From assembly GCA_964352405.1 (NCBI GenBank), contig CAYGRY010000020.1:1-41984 (forward strand): a stretch of DNA of 41,984 nucleotides, in the 5' to 3' direction. Source of the stretch: UBA4207 sp964352405. GTDB lineage: Bacteria > Bdellovibrionota > Bacteriovoracia > Bacteriovoracales > Bacteriovoracaceae. The position numbers and the translations under genes are program-made. Numbering within the stretch: the stretch's first letter is position 1; every line of letters starts with the position of its first letter. Shown one piece after another: positions 23,460 to 31,679 of the stretch. Below the pieces are notes generated by a model, which was not told the origin of the DNA, did not search any database, and was given only the letters and a program-made list of their open reading frames with translations.

Positions 23460-24860
23460 TTAAACTTTACAGGGATATCCGAAAAGGCATTTATCTTTTA
23501 CTCTTTTGGCCACCGCCTTAGGTACCATTTCTTCCCAGCCATCTTGACCTTCTTGAATCATTTTTAAAACAACTCTGGACCAAATTGAAAACTGTTCTTT
23601 ATTGAAAGTTGTAATATCACTTAATTTATTCGTTTCTTTTAAGTATTCAACAAGCTTATGAATCGAAGGATTAACTTTTAAAGAATCAATGGTATTAATC
23701 CCTTCGCCTTCATCTTGCTTTGAGGGGTAAACCAGAATTCTAGTATTGTGACCAGTTAATCTTCCAAGACTGCCCAGCATGCCATCTTTAACATTTATAT
23801 ATTTCTTTTCATCGAATAATTCACTTACAGGATAATAGCCCATCACAAACGCGACTTGAGCGCGGTTATAGGAAGAGATAAAATTATTAAGATCGGAGAA
23901 ATCTTGAAAGTTCGTGATTAGAACAGGATGCCCAATAACAGTTAAAAGATCGACTCTGGCTAGAAAGTCTTCATTATCCACTTCACCACGATCACGTAAA
24001 TTATGCATTGAGATTTCAGGGAGAACTAAAACATCACCATTCTTATCACCAAGAATTTTTTGAAAACAGTCTTTACCTTTATCAAGCATATCGAGATTAA
24101 CAAGAGTTGGCGGACGATAAGAACCACGACAAACTAGAACATTTTTTTTATAAATTGCATCTGAAGCCTGCATAACTTTTCCGTCCGCAGAAAACATCAC
24201 AGCTTGGCAATAATCACGTTTAACAAGTTCAAGTGATAATAATCTAGAGTCAATTTTAGAAAAAGCAGGACCAGAAACTCGAATCATATCAATTTCAAGA
24301 CGATCAGTTGAAAGACCATCCATTAATTCAGTAACAAAATTTTCTCTATCTTCAGAATGTTTATAGGCAGCGTACACAAGGTTCACACCGATAATACCAA
24401 GTGCTTCTTGTTGCTGAACATTTTCGTTATCGAGCATTTTAACGTGAATAACGACTTCAGAGGCTTCGGCTTTTGGTGAATGTTGAAAACGCATTCCCAT
24501 CCAACCATGACTCTCCCCTTTACCGGAAAAAGATTTGGCGGCAACGGTATCAGCAAAAGCAAAGAATCGAGTATCGCTTGCTCGACCATCTAAGCGTTCA
24601 AGCATCAAAGAATATTCATGATGAAGCATTTTACCAAGACGACTTTCACAAACATAACGACCAGATGGCTCTTTACCGTAAATATCATCAGAAAACTTCA
24701 TATCGTAGGCAGACATAGTTTTAGCAATTGTACCTGCTGCCCCACCTGCTCTAAAAAAGTGTCTAACAACTTCCTGACCAGCGCCAATTTCGGCAAAAGC
24801 ACCATAAATAGACTTGTCTAAATTAATTTCAAGAGCTTTATGTTTAGGGTCCTTGCTCAC
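23460..24860 (-). CDS. Conserved protein of unknown function (nicotinate-nucleotide/TonB misnamed family)
   Basis: The 466-residue product is soluble, with no signal peptide or membrane span. It belongs to a widespread family I recall by its N-terminal phrase YGAFAEIGAGQEVVRHFFRAGGAAGT followed by SAYDMKFSDDIYG; database names for it (TonB-dependent receptor, nicotinate-nucleotide adenylyltransferase) look unreliable and no evidence here supports them. Other conserved-looking pieces are FFAFADTVAAKSF, HGWMGMRFQ, LGIIGVNLVYAAY, VLVCRGSYRPPT and a C-terminal CLFGYPCKV. The start is GTG with GAGG upstream. It diverges from the ferredoxin gene and is separated from clpB by that gene's promoter. 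Confidence 0.75.
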   Translation of the reverse strand: MSKDPKHKALEINLDKSIYGAFAEIGAGQEVVRHFFRAGGAAGTIAKTMSAYDMKFSDDIYGKEPSGRYVCESRLGKMLHHEYSLMLERLDGRASDTRFFAFADTVAAKSFSGKGESHGWMGMRFQHSPKAEASEVVIHVKMLDNENVQQQEALGIIGVNLVYAAYKHSEDRENFVTELMDGLSTDRLEIDMIRVSGPAFSKIDSRLLSLELVKRDYCQAVMFSADGKVMQASDAIYKKNVLVCRGSYRPPTLVNLDMLDKGKDCFQKILGDKNGDVLVLPEISMHNLRDRGEVDNEDFLARVDLLTVIGHPVLITNFQDFSDLNNFISSYNRAQVAFVMGYYPVSELFDEKKYINVKDGMLGSLGRLTGHNTRILVYPSKQDEGEGINTIDSLKVNPSIHKLVEYLKETNKLSDITTFNKEQFSIWSRVVLKMIQEGQDGWEEMVPKAVAKRVKDKCLFGYPCKV

Positions 24861-24965
24861 TTGCTACCTCATCAATATCATTTAGTTCCATTGTAAAAGA
24901 AAAGTCGAAGAAGTGACAGTCATGGCAGACTAGTTCTTCAGAATAAACAGTGACATGATGGCGAA

Positions 24966-25277
24966 ATGAAAAACACAGACTCAACAATTACTACTCACGT
25001 CTTTATCTGTAACAGTTGCACGCTCGAAGGTGACGGCCAGCCAGCAAAAGAAGGTGTCGGCATCGAGTTTAGAAACGTCGTCAAGAGAATGGCTGCATCT
25101 AGATGGGACAAAACGGAAGTTAGGATAAATGCTTCTGGTTGTCTTGGTAAATGCGCTAAGGGCATTAACTGTGTCATCTACCCAGAAGGCCAGTGGATAT
25201 CGAACCTCAAGCCTGGTGACGAGTTAGATTTAATTAAAGAAATAGAGACAATTCATCTTGCTAGAACTTCTAAGTAA
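24966..25277 (+). CDS. Thioredoxin-like [2Fe-2S] ferredoxin
   Basis: A 103-residue (2Fe-2S) domain protein. Five Cys are visible: C15 and C18 (ICNSCTLEG) in the first loop and C59, C63, C69 (CLGKCAKGINC) in the second; four of them would hold the cluster. The following VIYPEGQWI matches the VVYPEGVWY signature of thioredoxin-like ferredoxins. The electron partner is unknown. No ribosome site is evident; CATGAT six bases before the ATG could be a -10 element giving a leaderless message. About 120 bases of AT-rich spacer follow before the next small gene. Confidence 0.88.
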   Translation: MKNTDSTITTHVFICNSCTLEGDGQPAKEGVGIEFRNVVKRMAASRWDKTEVRINASGCLGKCAKGINCVIYPEGQWISNLKPGDELDLIKEIETIHLARTSK

Positions 25278-25372
25278 CTGAAAGATGATAGAATCAACAG
25301 GAATCTACGTAATTACCTTAATTAAATCTTAATACTGACCGATAATTGTTAAGAATTTAGGGTATAATACCT

Positions 25373-25378
25373 TATAGG
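25373..25378 (+). promoter_or_regulatory. Probable -10 element for the 39-residue gene
   Basis: A consensus TATAAT stands about 20 bases before the start codon at 25398, with GGGAGG between them as ribosome site. The matching -35 region is poor (CGATAA at a 17-base distance), so an activator or another sigma could be involved. Confidence 0.45.
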
Positions 25379-25397
25379 AGCCACCGGGAGGTTTATC

Positions 25398-25517
25398 TTG
25401 GAATTTGATTTGGCCCTGATCACCTCACTTGCAGGATTATTAGCTCTTCTTGGCGTAGCTGCGAAGAAGCATAAAGAAGCGAAAGAAAAACTTCAAAAAG
25501 TAAAAGTTCGCAAATAG
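25398..25517 (+). CDS. 39-residue predicted membrane peptide
   Basis: A short gene with all the expected parts: TATAAT upstream, GGGAGG six bases before a TTG start, an open frame of 39 codons, TAG stop and a strong terminator right after. The peptide has an acidic N-terminus (MEFD), a hydrophobic helix (LALITSLAGLLALLGVAA) and a basic tail rich in Lys (KKHKEAKEKLQKVKVRK). This layout suggests a single-span inner-membrane peptide with the basic tail in the cytoplasm. It could be a regulator of a membrane protein or a small toxin; nothing in the sequence decides. Confidence 0.65.
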   Translation: MEFDLALITSLAGLLALLGVAAKKHKEAKEKLQKVKVRK

Positions 25518-25540
25518 ATGATCATATTTTAAAATTTTTT

Positions 25541-25568
25541 AAAACCTCGTTTCGGCGAGGTTTTTTTT
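25541..25568 (+). terminator. Intrinsic terminator after the 39-residue gene
   Basis: A perfect nine-base stem (AAAACCTCG / CGAGGTTTT) with loop TTTCGG, followed by eight T in all counting those in the stem. It isolates the tiny gene as its own transcription unit. Confidence 0.9.
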
Positions 25569-25573
25569 CGTGC

Positions 25574-25601
25574 TTGCAATTTGTATCAACTACCATATAA
25601 T
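25574..25601 (+). promoter_or_regulatory. Sigma70-like promoter for the 49-residue gene
   Basis: TTGCAA (25574-25579) and a perfect TATAAT (25596-25601) are 16 bases apart, starting just after the preceding terminator. Transcription should begin near 25608, giving a leader of about 20 bases with AGGA before the ATG at 25628. Confidence 0.6.
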
Positions 25602-25627
25602 AGTTTGATAACCCAAACAGGATCCTT

Positions 25628-25777
25628 ATGGTTATCAGAAACTGCTTACAACTCCTCTTAGAACTCTCCAGATTAGAAGAAAAGATCGCACAGGTTCAGT
25701 CCGAACTTCCCAAAGATAAGGGTAAGGATAAAGAGATTATTGAACGTCACTTAAGAAAAGTTCAGCGCTTGTTATAA
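25628..25777 (+). CDS. 49-residue small protein overlapping the 3' end of hemB
   Basis: A 49-codon frame with AGGA before its ATG and a good promoter upstream. The peptide (MVIRNCLQLLLELSRLEEKI ...) is a helical, leucine- and charge-rich chain with heptad-like spacing, ending in RHLRKVQRLL, so a small coiled coil is plausible. It has no signal peptide. Its last 16 bases overlap the end of convergent hemB. Unrecognised. If the frame is not translated, the transcript would still be antisense to the hemB 3' end. Confidence 0.6.
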   Translation: MVIRNCLQLLLELSRLEEKIAQVQSELPKDKGKDKEIIERHLRKVQRLL

Positions 25778-26754
25778 GTCGTAGCAAAATCTTTTGCGAA
25801 GTAAGTTAAGATGACATCAGCGCCAGCACGCTTAAAAGACAGAAGAATTTCTTCCATCACTTTTTGTCCATCTATCCAGCCATTCGCGGCAGCGGCCTTA
25901 ACCATGGCGTACTCACCACTCACATTATAAGCCGCGATCGGTAAATCAAAGTTTTGAGATAAATGAGAAATCACATCAAGATAAGCCAGTGCAGGCTTCA
26001 CCATTAAGAAGTCTGCACCTTCACTCAAATCTAATCTGGCTTCGCGGTGGGCCTCGCGAATATTGGCAGGATCCATTTGATAAGTTTTTTTGTCTCCAGC
26101 TTTTGGAGCTGAGTCGAGGGCATCTCTAAATGGGCCATAAAAAGCAGAGGCATATTTCGCGGTATAAGACATGATTGCGACGTTAGCAAAGCCCTCGCTA
26201 TCAAGACTATCCCTAATGGCGCCTACTCTGCCATCCATCATATCTGATGGACCGATAATATCAGCGCCAGCTTGTGCCTGAACAACTGCCATCTGACAAA
26301 GAAGTTCGAGGGTTTCATCGTTAAGAATTTCACCCGTTTTAGGATCGACCAAACCATCATGTCCGTCGCTATTGTATGGATCAAGTGCAACATCAGTCAT
26401 GACGAGCATGTCAGGTAATGCCTCTTTAATCGATCTGATTGTTTGCTGATAGAGACCTTCAGGATTAATCGCCTCTAATGCTTGTGGTGTTTTTAATTTC
26501 GCTTCAATCGCAGGAAAGAGTGCCACTGATTTAATACCTAAAGCGAAAAGCTGTTTGCACTCTTCAATTAACAAGTCTTGGCTAAATCTATATTGCCCAG
26601 GCATAGATTTGATTTCGACCTTTTCTTGCTTACCATCAATAACAAAAAGCGGAGCTATAAGATCATGAGGAGTGACTTGATGCTCACTTAGCATTGAGCG
26701 AAGTGCAGGAGTACGACGAAGACGACGTGGACGCTCTAAAAGAAAATCACTCAT
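25762..26754 (-). CDS. hemB: Porphobilinogen synthase (delta-aminolevulinate dehydratase)
   Basis: HemB condenses two 5-aminolevulinate molecules to porphobilinogen in heme synthesis. Schiff-base lysines are K200 (SYTAKYASAFYGPFRDA) and K253 (LMVKPALAYLD). The metal site reads DVALDPYNSDGHDG (121-134), with Ala and Asp where zinc enzymes have Cys, so it is the magnesium-type enzyme. IIGPSDMMDGRVGAIR is the usual signature. Its 330 residues are normal. The ATG overlaps the sufE stop as ATGA, suggesting coupled translation. Confidence 0.97.
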   Translation of the reverse strand: MSDFLLERPRRLRRTPALRSMLSEHQVTPHDLIAPLFVIDGKQEKVEIKSMPGQYRFSQDLLIEECKQLFALGIKSVALFPAIEAKLKTPQALEAINPEGLYQQTIRSIKEALPDMLVMTDVALDPYNSDGHDGLVDPKTGEILNDETLELLCQMAVVQAQAGADIIGPSDMMDGRVGAIRDSLDSEGFANVAIMSYTAKYASAFYGPFRDALDSAPKAGDKKTYQMDPANIREAHREARLDLSEGADFLMVKPALAYLDVISHLSQNFDLPIAAYNVSGEYAMVKAAAANGWIDGQKVMEEILLSFKRAGADVILTYFAKDFATTYNKR

Positions 26755-27188
26755 ACAAGTCCCATTTTAATTTTTTGTTGGTAAGCATAGGCATAAAGAT
26801 TGATCTGCTTAAGCATTGAGTTTAAACCATTTGCTCTAGACATACTAAGATGTTGACGTAAGCCAATTTGGTCAATGAAGTCTGCTTTTAAATTTAAAAT
26901 TTCTTCTGGAGTTAAACCGCTATAGACCTTAGTTAATAAGGCCACTATACCCTTCACAATACTTGCATCGCTATCGGCATGAAACTTAATGCGATAAGAG
27001 TCTTCAGTTTTTTCTAATGAGCTCACAAGCCAAACTTGTGATTGGCAGCCTTTGACTTTATTTGATTCAAGTCGATGTTCTTCAGGAAAATCAGGCATCT
27101 GCTTACCTAGATTGATAAGATGTCTATAACGATCTTCCCAATCTTTAAAATCTGTAAATTCCGAAATAATTTGATCTACTTTTTCCAA
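26751..27188 (-). CDS. sufE: Cysteine desulfurase sulfur acceptor SufE
   Basis: SufE takes persulfide sulfur from SufS and passes it to the SufBCD scaffold for Fe-S cluster assembly. The fold is evident in WEDRYRHLINLGKQMPDFP, the acceptor Cys in KVKGCQSQVWL, and the later FHADSDASIVKGIVALL and GLRQHLSMSRANGLNSMLKQI. The frame is open to a TTG at 27227, but GAGG lies five bases before a TTG at 27188 and that start matches family N-termini (about 145 residues). It is coupled to hemB; no other suf gene is seen. Confidence 0.93.
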   Translation of the reverse strand: MEKVDQIISEFTDFKDWEDRYRHLINLGKQMPDFPEEHRLESNKVKGCQSQVWLVSSLEKTEDSYRIKFHADSDASIVKGIVALLTKVYSGLTPEEILNLKADFIDQIGLRQHLSMSRANGLNSMLKQINLYAYAYQQKIKMGLV

Positions 27189-27274
27189 AACGTCCTCATC
27201 AACTATATAGACAACCAATACGGCCAACTATATCAATATAATAATCTTTTGCCCAAAAAAACCGAACAAAAAGA

Positions 27275-29422
27275 ATGAGATTTAGTCTTTTAATAATCTT
27301 TATCAATATATTTCTAAGCCAGCAACTTTATGCTGCGGATCTGTCTACATGTGGAGCAGGAGTCTATTGCCAAATACCGGGTGAATATCGACCTGCATTG
27401 GTTTTTGGCGCAGGTCAAAGTGGTATTAGATCTGTTCGCCAGGGCGTGACACAAAACAAAGATTTGATTGCAGATATTCTGGCATACCAGTTAACTACTG
27501 ATCCCGATAATATTGACACAAGAACATTAGGTGGAAGATTTATCTCGCCTAAAATTAACAAATCATATGATTTACCGAGTGCTCCTTTTTTAGAACCTTT
27601 ACCAATGCAGGCAGTTGGATATGTTTTAAATCCAGAACTTTTTTCTAGTGATCAAGGAAGTACCGCCGCAACGTTAAATCAAATCTCATATCCGAAGCGA
27701 ACAGTAGGCAGCGATACTTTTAGTGGCGTAAAGATTGATAATTTTTCATTAAAAGACGTCAATATTGATTTATCAAGATTTGCAAGCCCAGATAATTCAA
27801 ACTCATCAATTAAAATATGCGCACATGTCAAACTCGATATCAAGACTTCACTTGAATTAAAATTTAAGGCCCAAAACGAAGACTATAAAGTCGCTTTAGA
27901 AAATATTGATCTTAATATCGATACAAAAGATTCAGAGCAGATATGCTATGAAGCGGTGATCGATATGCAAAACTTTAGCGTAAACTCAATTGAGAGAATT
28001 GGCTCAAAACCACTTCTTCAAAGAAAAAATATAGACAACGGCTTTAAAAGTCCGGACTTAAAGATTACCGTTCCCACAACAACTCCTCTAAGTCGACTTG
28101 GAAGAAATGATCTAAACTCAATTACTGCAGGCTACTTGTCTCCTGTTTTAGCAGAAAAGTCTGTGGCGTCGATGATCGAAGCTCCCATCCTACAAAACTT
28201 AAGAGACGTTTTAAAAGATCAAGTTAACACTGTGATAAGCGCAACATTATCGAATGAGAATAGTAATATTCCTGAGATAAATCTTCCCATGTTTAATATT
28301 TCCAATGCTTTTGTCACCCAGACATTAAATGACCATATCGATGGTATCGAAAACCTTAATGGCAACATGAAGTGCTCGGAGTTTATCGATCGCATGAAGA
28401 ATATGGATTTCTGGGTAAGACAGAACCCGTCATATAAAGATGCAACGACTAGTGCGAGAATGAATCAAATGCTTTCATCAATTAATCCGCAAAATCATCC
28501 TTGCAAAAGAAAATCAAACTTTGCTTCAAGTCTAAGCTCACTTAAACAATCGAGTTCATCGATAGCTCCAACGCAAGAGCAAACTGAACAGATTCTTATC
28601 AAGCAACTTATGAGTGTTGGTGAGAATGGTAATATGTCTGTTGAGATATTTATCCCAGAACTTTGCCAGGGTAACTACACTTCTGCCTTAGCAGGTCGAG
28701 AACCTCCGACCAATTGCGACGATTTCTACTCCATGCTTGATCTAAGTTATGTCAACAATTACCTTTCAGATCAGATATCGAAAGGAAATCTTTGTGGCCA
28801 AAATCTTGGAGGCAAGTGCGGTATTAGAATGGACGAAGGTGACGGCTCTGATTATGTCGGCGATGAACGTCCAAAATTTTCTTGTAAAGATATGGACTCG
28901 ATTGGTATGTCAGCTCTTGGCGGCGCGAACATGAGAGCGACAATCTCCTTAAAAGGCTGCCAAGCCAGCGGTAGAAGAAGTCTCATCAACTTAGGTTTGT
29001 GGAGACTTGGAAGCTTTGAAAATACAGATATGCAGTTAAGCTATGATGTCAAACTCTCCAAGCAATGTCCAAATAACAAACCCGTTTGTTTTAAAATTAA
29101 ATTTAGAGACGATCTTTTCTCCTACCAAGGAGAACTAGAGGATGCCACTCTTGAAGGCAAAATTACCGATGCCCTAAAAGAAGAAATGAAAAGTCTGGAA
29201 GACTCGTTTAACGAAACTCTTGCAAATTTTCCTATAGAGGATTTTACAGCAGGATTAGAAATAACAGATCTTTTCGGCGGGCCAGCGAGTGAAACCTCAC
29301 CAGGTTATCTTGGAGCATGTCTTAAAACGAGTGGTGTGGAAGGTTCTAGAAATCACGTCTGCTCTTTAGCGCAACGACTGTTGCCTCAAAATCACCCAAG
29401 TCTTGGAAGATATTGCCAATAA
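27275..29422 (+). CDS. Large exported protein of unknown function (lipid-binding-like strands)
   Basis: A 715-residue product with a Sec signal peptide (MRFSLLIIFINIFLSQQLYA). I recognise no family. The first third has long alternating strands (VKIDNFSLKDVNIDLSRF, IKICAHVKLDIKTSLELKF, ALENIDLNIDTKD) of the kind seen in tubular lipid-binding (TULIP) or AsmA-like folds. A middle segment is Ser/Gln-rich (SSLSSLKQSSSS). The last third again has strands (RATISLKGC, TDMQLSYDVKLSKQC, VCFKIKFRDD) and many Cys (over 15 in total), probably disulfide-bonded in the periplasm. It diverges from sufE and ends three bases before a convergent lipoprotein gene. Confidence 0.75.
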   Translation: MRFSLLIIFINIFLSQQLYAADLSTCGAGVYCQIPGEYRPALVFGAGQSGIRSVRQGVTQNKDLIADILAYQLTTDPDNIDTRTLGGRFISPKINKSYDLPSAPFLEPLPMQAVGYVLNPELFSSDQGSTAATLNQISYPKRTVGSDTFSGVKIDNFSLKDVNIDLSRFASPDNSNSSIKICAHVKLDIKTSLELKFKAQNEDYKVALENIDLNIDTKDSEQICYEAVIDMQNFSVNSIERIGSKPLLQRKNIDNGFKSPDLKITVPTTTPLSRLGRNDLNSITAGYLSPVLAEKSVASMIEAPILQNLRDVLKDQVNTVISATLSNENSNIPEINLPMFNISNAFVTQTLNDHIDGIENLNGNMKCSEFIDRMKNMDFWVRQNPSYKDATTSARMNQMLSSINPQNHPCKRKSNFASSLSSLKQSSSSIAPTQEQTEQILIKQLMSVGENGNMSVEIFIPELCQGNYTSALAGREPPTNCDDFYSMLDLSYVNNYLSDQISKGNLCGQNLGGKCGIRMDEGDGSDYVGDERPKFSCKDMDSIGMSALGGANMRATISLKGCQASGRRSLINLGLWRLGSFENTDMQLSYDVKLSKQCPNNKPVCFKIKFRDDLFSYQGELEDATLEGKITDALKEEMKSLEDSFNETLANFPIEDFTAGLEITDLFGGPASETSPGYLGACLKTSGVEGSRNHVCSLAQRLLPQNHPSLGRYCQ

Positions 29423-29425
29423 GAC

Positions 29426-31576
29426 TTAGTAACTAAAGTTCCAAAAAGTTGCATTGTAAACCATATCGTTCATGCTAAAGCCTGGATATGTTCTAGGGTT
29501 TGTCATGCTTGCATAGATACTAGATGGTTCAAGTGTTGTGTTGTTGCCGCTTGAAAGATAATTACCTGATGAAAGACTCCACTCTGTTTGGGAACCTGAT
29601 GAAAATAGTGCTACTGCACTCGTTGGGGTAAACGTATCAAAAGAGCTAGCATAGAGAGATCCAGCAGCTGTTGATCCAGCAACTCTTCTATAACTTGCGT
29701 ATTGAGTTGAGGCACTCATTGACCAATAACTCCAATTATCGCCACCAACACCAGTGCCTTTAAATAAGTCATAACGCCACATTGTGTTTCCACTTTCCGT
29801 TTGTTGAATGGCACGCTCTACCCATTCGGCGTTAGCATTAGTTAAATCCCATGAAGTTTGAACGTGTTCAAGTCGACTATCATTTTTATAACTTATATAA
29901 GTACCGACAGCATGGTCTTCATTGCCTGAACCATCTAGACAGTTAAAAAATAAAGCTTCCTCATTTTGTCCATTGATATTAACTAGAAGCTTTCTCTCAA
30001 AATTAGCAGCAGCGTTTGCAGAAAACAGTGGATGAAGAGCACTTGCTGACGGCGAACTTAAAGAAATAGTAATTGAATCATTTGGAAGCTGGTAGGAGTA
30101 GCTTCCACTGGCAGAACACAATTGAGTCCATGTTTGAATATTATTCGTATGCAAGACGGCACCTATAGCACCAAAAAGAATATGTTTGATATCGGTAACG
30201 CTTCCCTCTTCACGACGACCTTGATTATTAAAACTATCAGCGCCACCAGAGAAGTTCGCCGTCAAAGATGTAAATAATCCAGCACTTGAAGGATTGACAT
30301 TAGATGCTGTTAGAAAGCCTGCACAACTAGAGTTAATACCAGTCATAAGTGTCGCTGGAGTCACATCAGTGTCAGCTACAATATTTATAGTTTTTACATT
30401 TGCATCACACGTTACTAAAGCCGAACCACCAGCTGTACCCGTTGAAGAAACGTCAACAACAATATTATTTCCTTTTGAGCCTAAGGTCCCAGCAGGAGTA
30501 ATCACCACTTGCCCTGGAGTACCATTATCATTAGTCATGACATAAAACGCTTCAGATGATGGTAAATACTTGTTGGTTTCTTTTTGATTACCTGTTCCAA
30601 AAAGAGACCAAATACCTTCTCTTACTTCATCTTTGGCATTTGAATAGTCTATTGAACGATTAGCAGTATTATAACAAGTTCCACCGCAGTTAATCACTGG
30701 TAACTTTATTTTTCCATTATTTTGAGCATCAATAAATGGTGAGCCTGTTTTGCCAATATAGTTGTCGGCAAATGTTAAAGTGTAGCTAGTTGTTGCATTA
30801 GCAGTTATTGAGCGATCGACTGCAGAAAGACCTGGAATGTCACCAGAGAAACTATAAGTTGCATCAGGATCAACACAGTTTAATTTTTCATATCCTTTTA
30901 AGACAACTGGAATAGGCCCAAGATTATTCGCTAGTGGTAACCTGACATCTGTATAGAATAATCCTTGATCATGAGTAACTGGATTTATACACGTTGAATT
31001 TAGTGAAGGTGGTGCGACTCCGAAATTTGAATGTCCGGGAAGAACAAACTTTAAGCTAACGCTTTCTCCAGGAATAGCCTCTATTGATGACGAATCACAA
31101 AGCCCAGGATAACCAATTGGGTTATTACATGAATTAAGAGTTACTTTTTTAAAAGTTGTTTCACCAATATAAGAAACTGTATCTCTTGTTGATGCTGGGC
31201 CAAAAGTTTCTAAGGCACACGTCTCGTTTGTTAGTGTTAAATCGATTGATACATTATTCCCTTGTACTTGAGCTTGTGAAATTCCGCATCGTGCTTTACC
31301 AGACATTGGACCTTCTGCTGAATCATCTAACCATGCAACAGCATAAAACTGCCAATCCCCTTGAGGAAGATCAATTGAAAAAGTTGCGACTTGCGCGGCC
31401 GTTAATCCAGCAGAGAACTTGTTCGCGCCACTTTTGCCAACGATAACTGCGCCGCCCGCAGGAGTGGAGCCACTAAACAAAGCCCCTGCATTAAGGCTAA
31501 AAGTCGTTTGCGCCTTCTTACCACCACAAGAGGCAAGTAAGAAAAGAAGGAATAAAAGTGTAGTTAGCGTTTTCAT
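29426..31576 (-). CDS. Large lipoprotein of unknown function
   Basis: The 716-residue product has a lipoprotein signal (MKTLTTLLFLLFLLASC, lipid Cys17, Gly at +2, so probably outer-membrane). The first 150 residues look like an Ig-like domain (TFSIDLPQGDWQFYAVAWLDD), followed by a Cys-containing beta-rich part. Residues about 346-446 resemble a module found in phage virion and surface proteins: VVITPAGTLGSKGNNIVVDV, then INIVADTDVTPATLMTGINS and a closing SLTANFSGGADS. The C-terminal part is aromatic- and Ser-rich with NAEWVERAIQQTESGNTMWRY. It shares style, not clear homology, with the giant lipoprotein at 7594-12666. Surface binding is a guess. Confidence 0.78.
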   Translation of the reverse strand: MKTLTTLLFLLFLLASCGGKKAQTTFSLNAGALFSGSTPAGGAVIVGKSGANKFSAGLTAAQVATFSIDLPQGDWQFYAVAWLDDSAEGPMSGKARCGISQAQVQGNNVSIDLTLTNETCALETFGPASTRDTVSYIGETTFKKVTLNSCNNPIGYPGLCDSSSIEAIPGESVSLKFVLPGHSNFGVAPPSLNSTCINPVTHDQGLFYTDVRLPLANNLGPIPVVLKGYEKLNCVDPDATYSFSGDIPGLSAVDRSITANATTSYTLTFADNYIGKTGSPFIDAQNNGKIKLPVINCGGTCYNTANRSIDYSNAKDEVREGIWSLFGTGNQKETNKYLPSSEAFYVMTNDNGTPGQVVITPAGTLGSKGNNIVVDVSSTGTAGGSALVTCDANVKTINIVADTDVTPATLMTGINSSCAGFLTASNVNPSSAGLFTSLTANFSGGADSFNNQGRREEGSVTDIKHILFGAIGAVLHTNNIQTWTQLCSASGSYSYQLPNDSITISLSSPSASALHPLFSANAAANFERKLLVNINGQNEEALFFNCLDGSGNEDHAVGTYISYKNDSRLEHVQTSWDLTNANAEWVERAIQQTESGNTMWRYDLFKGTGVGGDNWSYWSMSASTQYASYRRVAGSTAAGSLYASSFDTFTPTSAVALFSSGSQTEWSLSSGNYLSSGNNTTLEPSSIYASMTNPRTYPGFSMNDMVYNATFWNFSY

Positions 31577-31679
31577 AGTCCTATTATGTATCGGACTAAA
31601 TCAGTCGGAACTAAAGTGCCGATATCTCATCGAAATCATAAACAGTGCTTTAAAAATGTGGGTCTTTTAATTGGCAATA

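Noticed and set aside
31589..31624. TATCGG ... CCGATA inverted repeat with a nested GACT/AGTC before the 716-residue lipoprotein gene
   Set aside because: The arms are short and the loops long; a chance match is likely and no promoter element is aligned with it.
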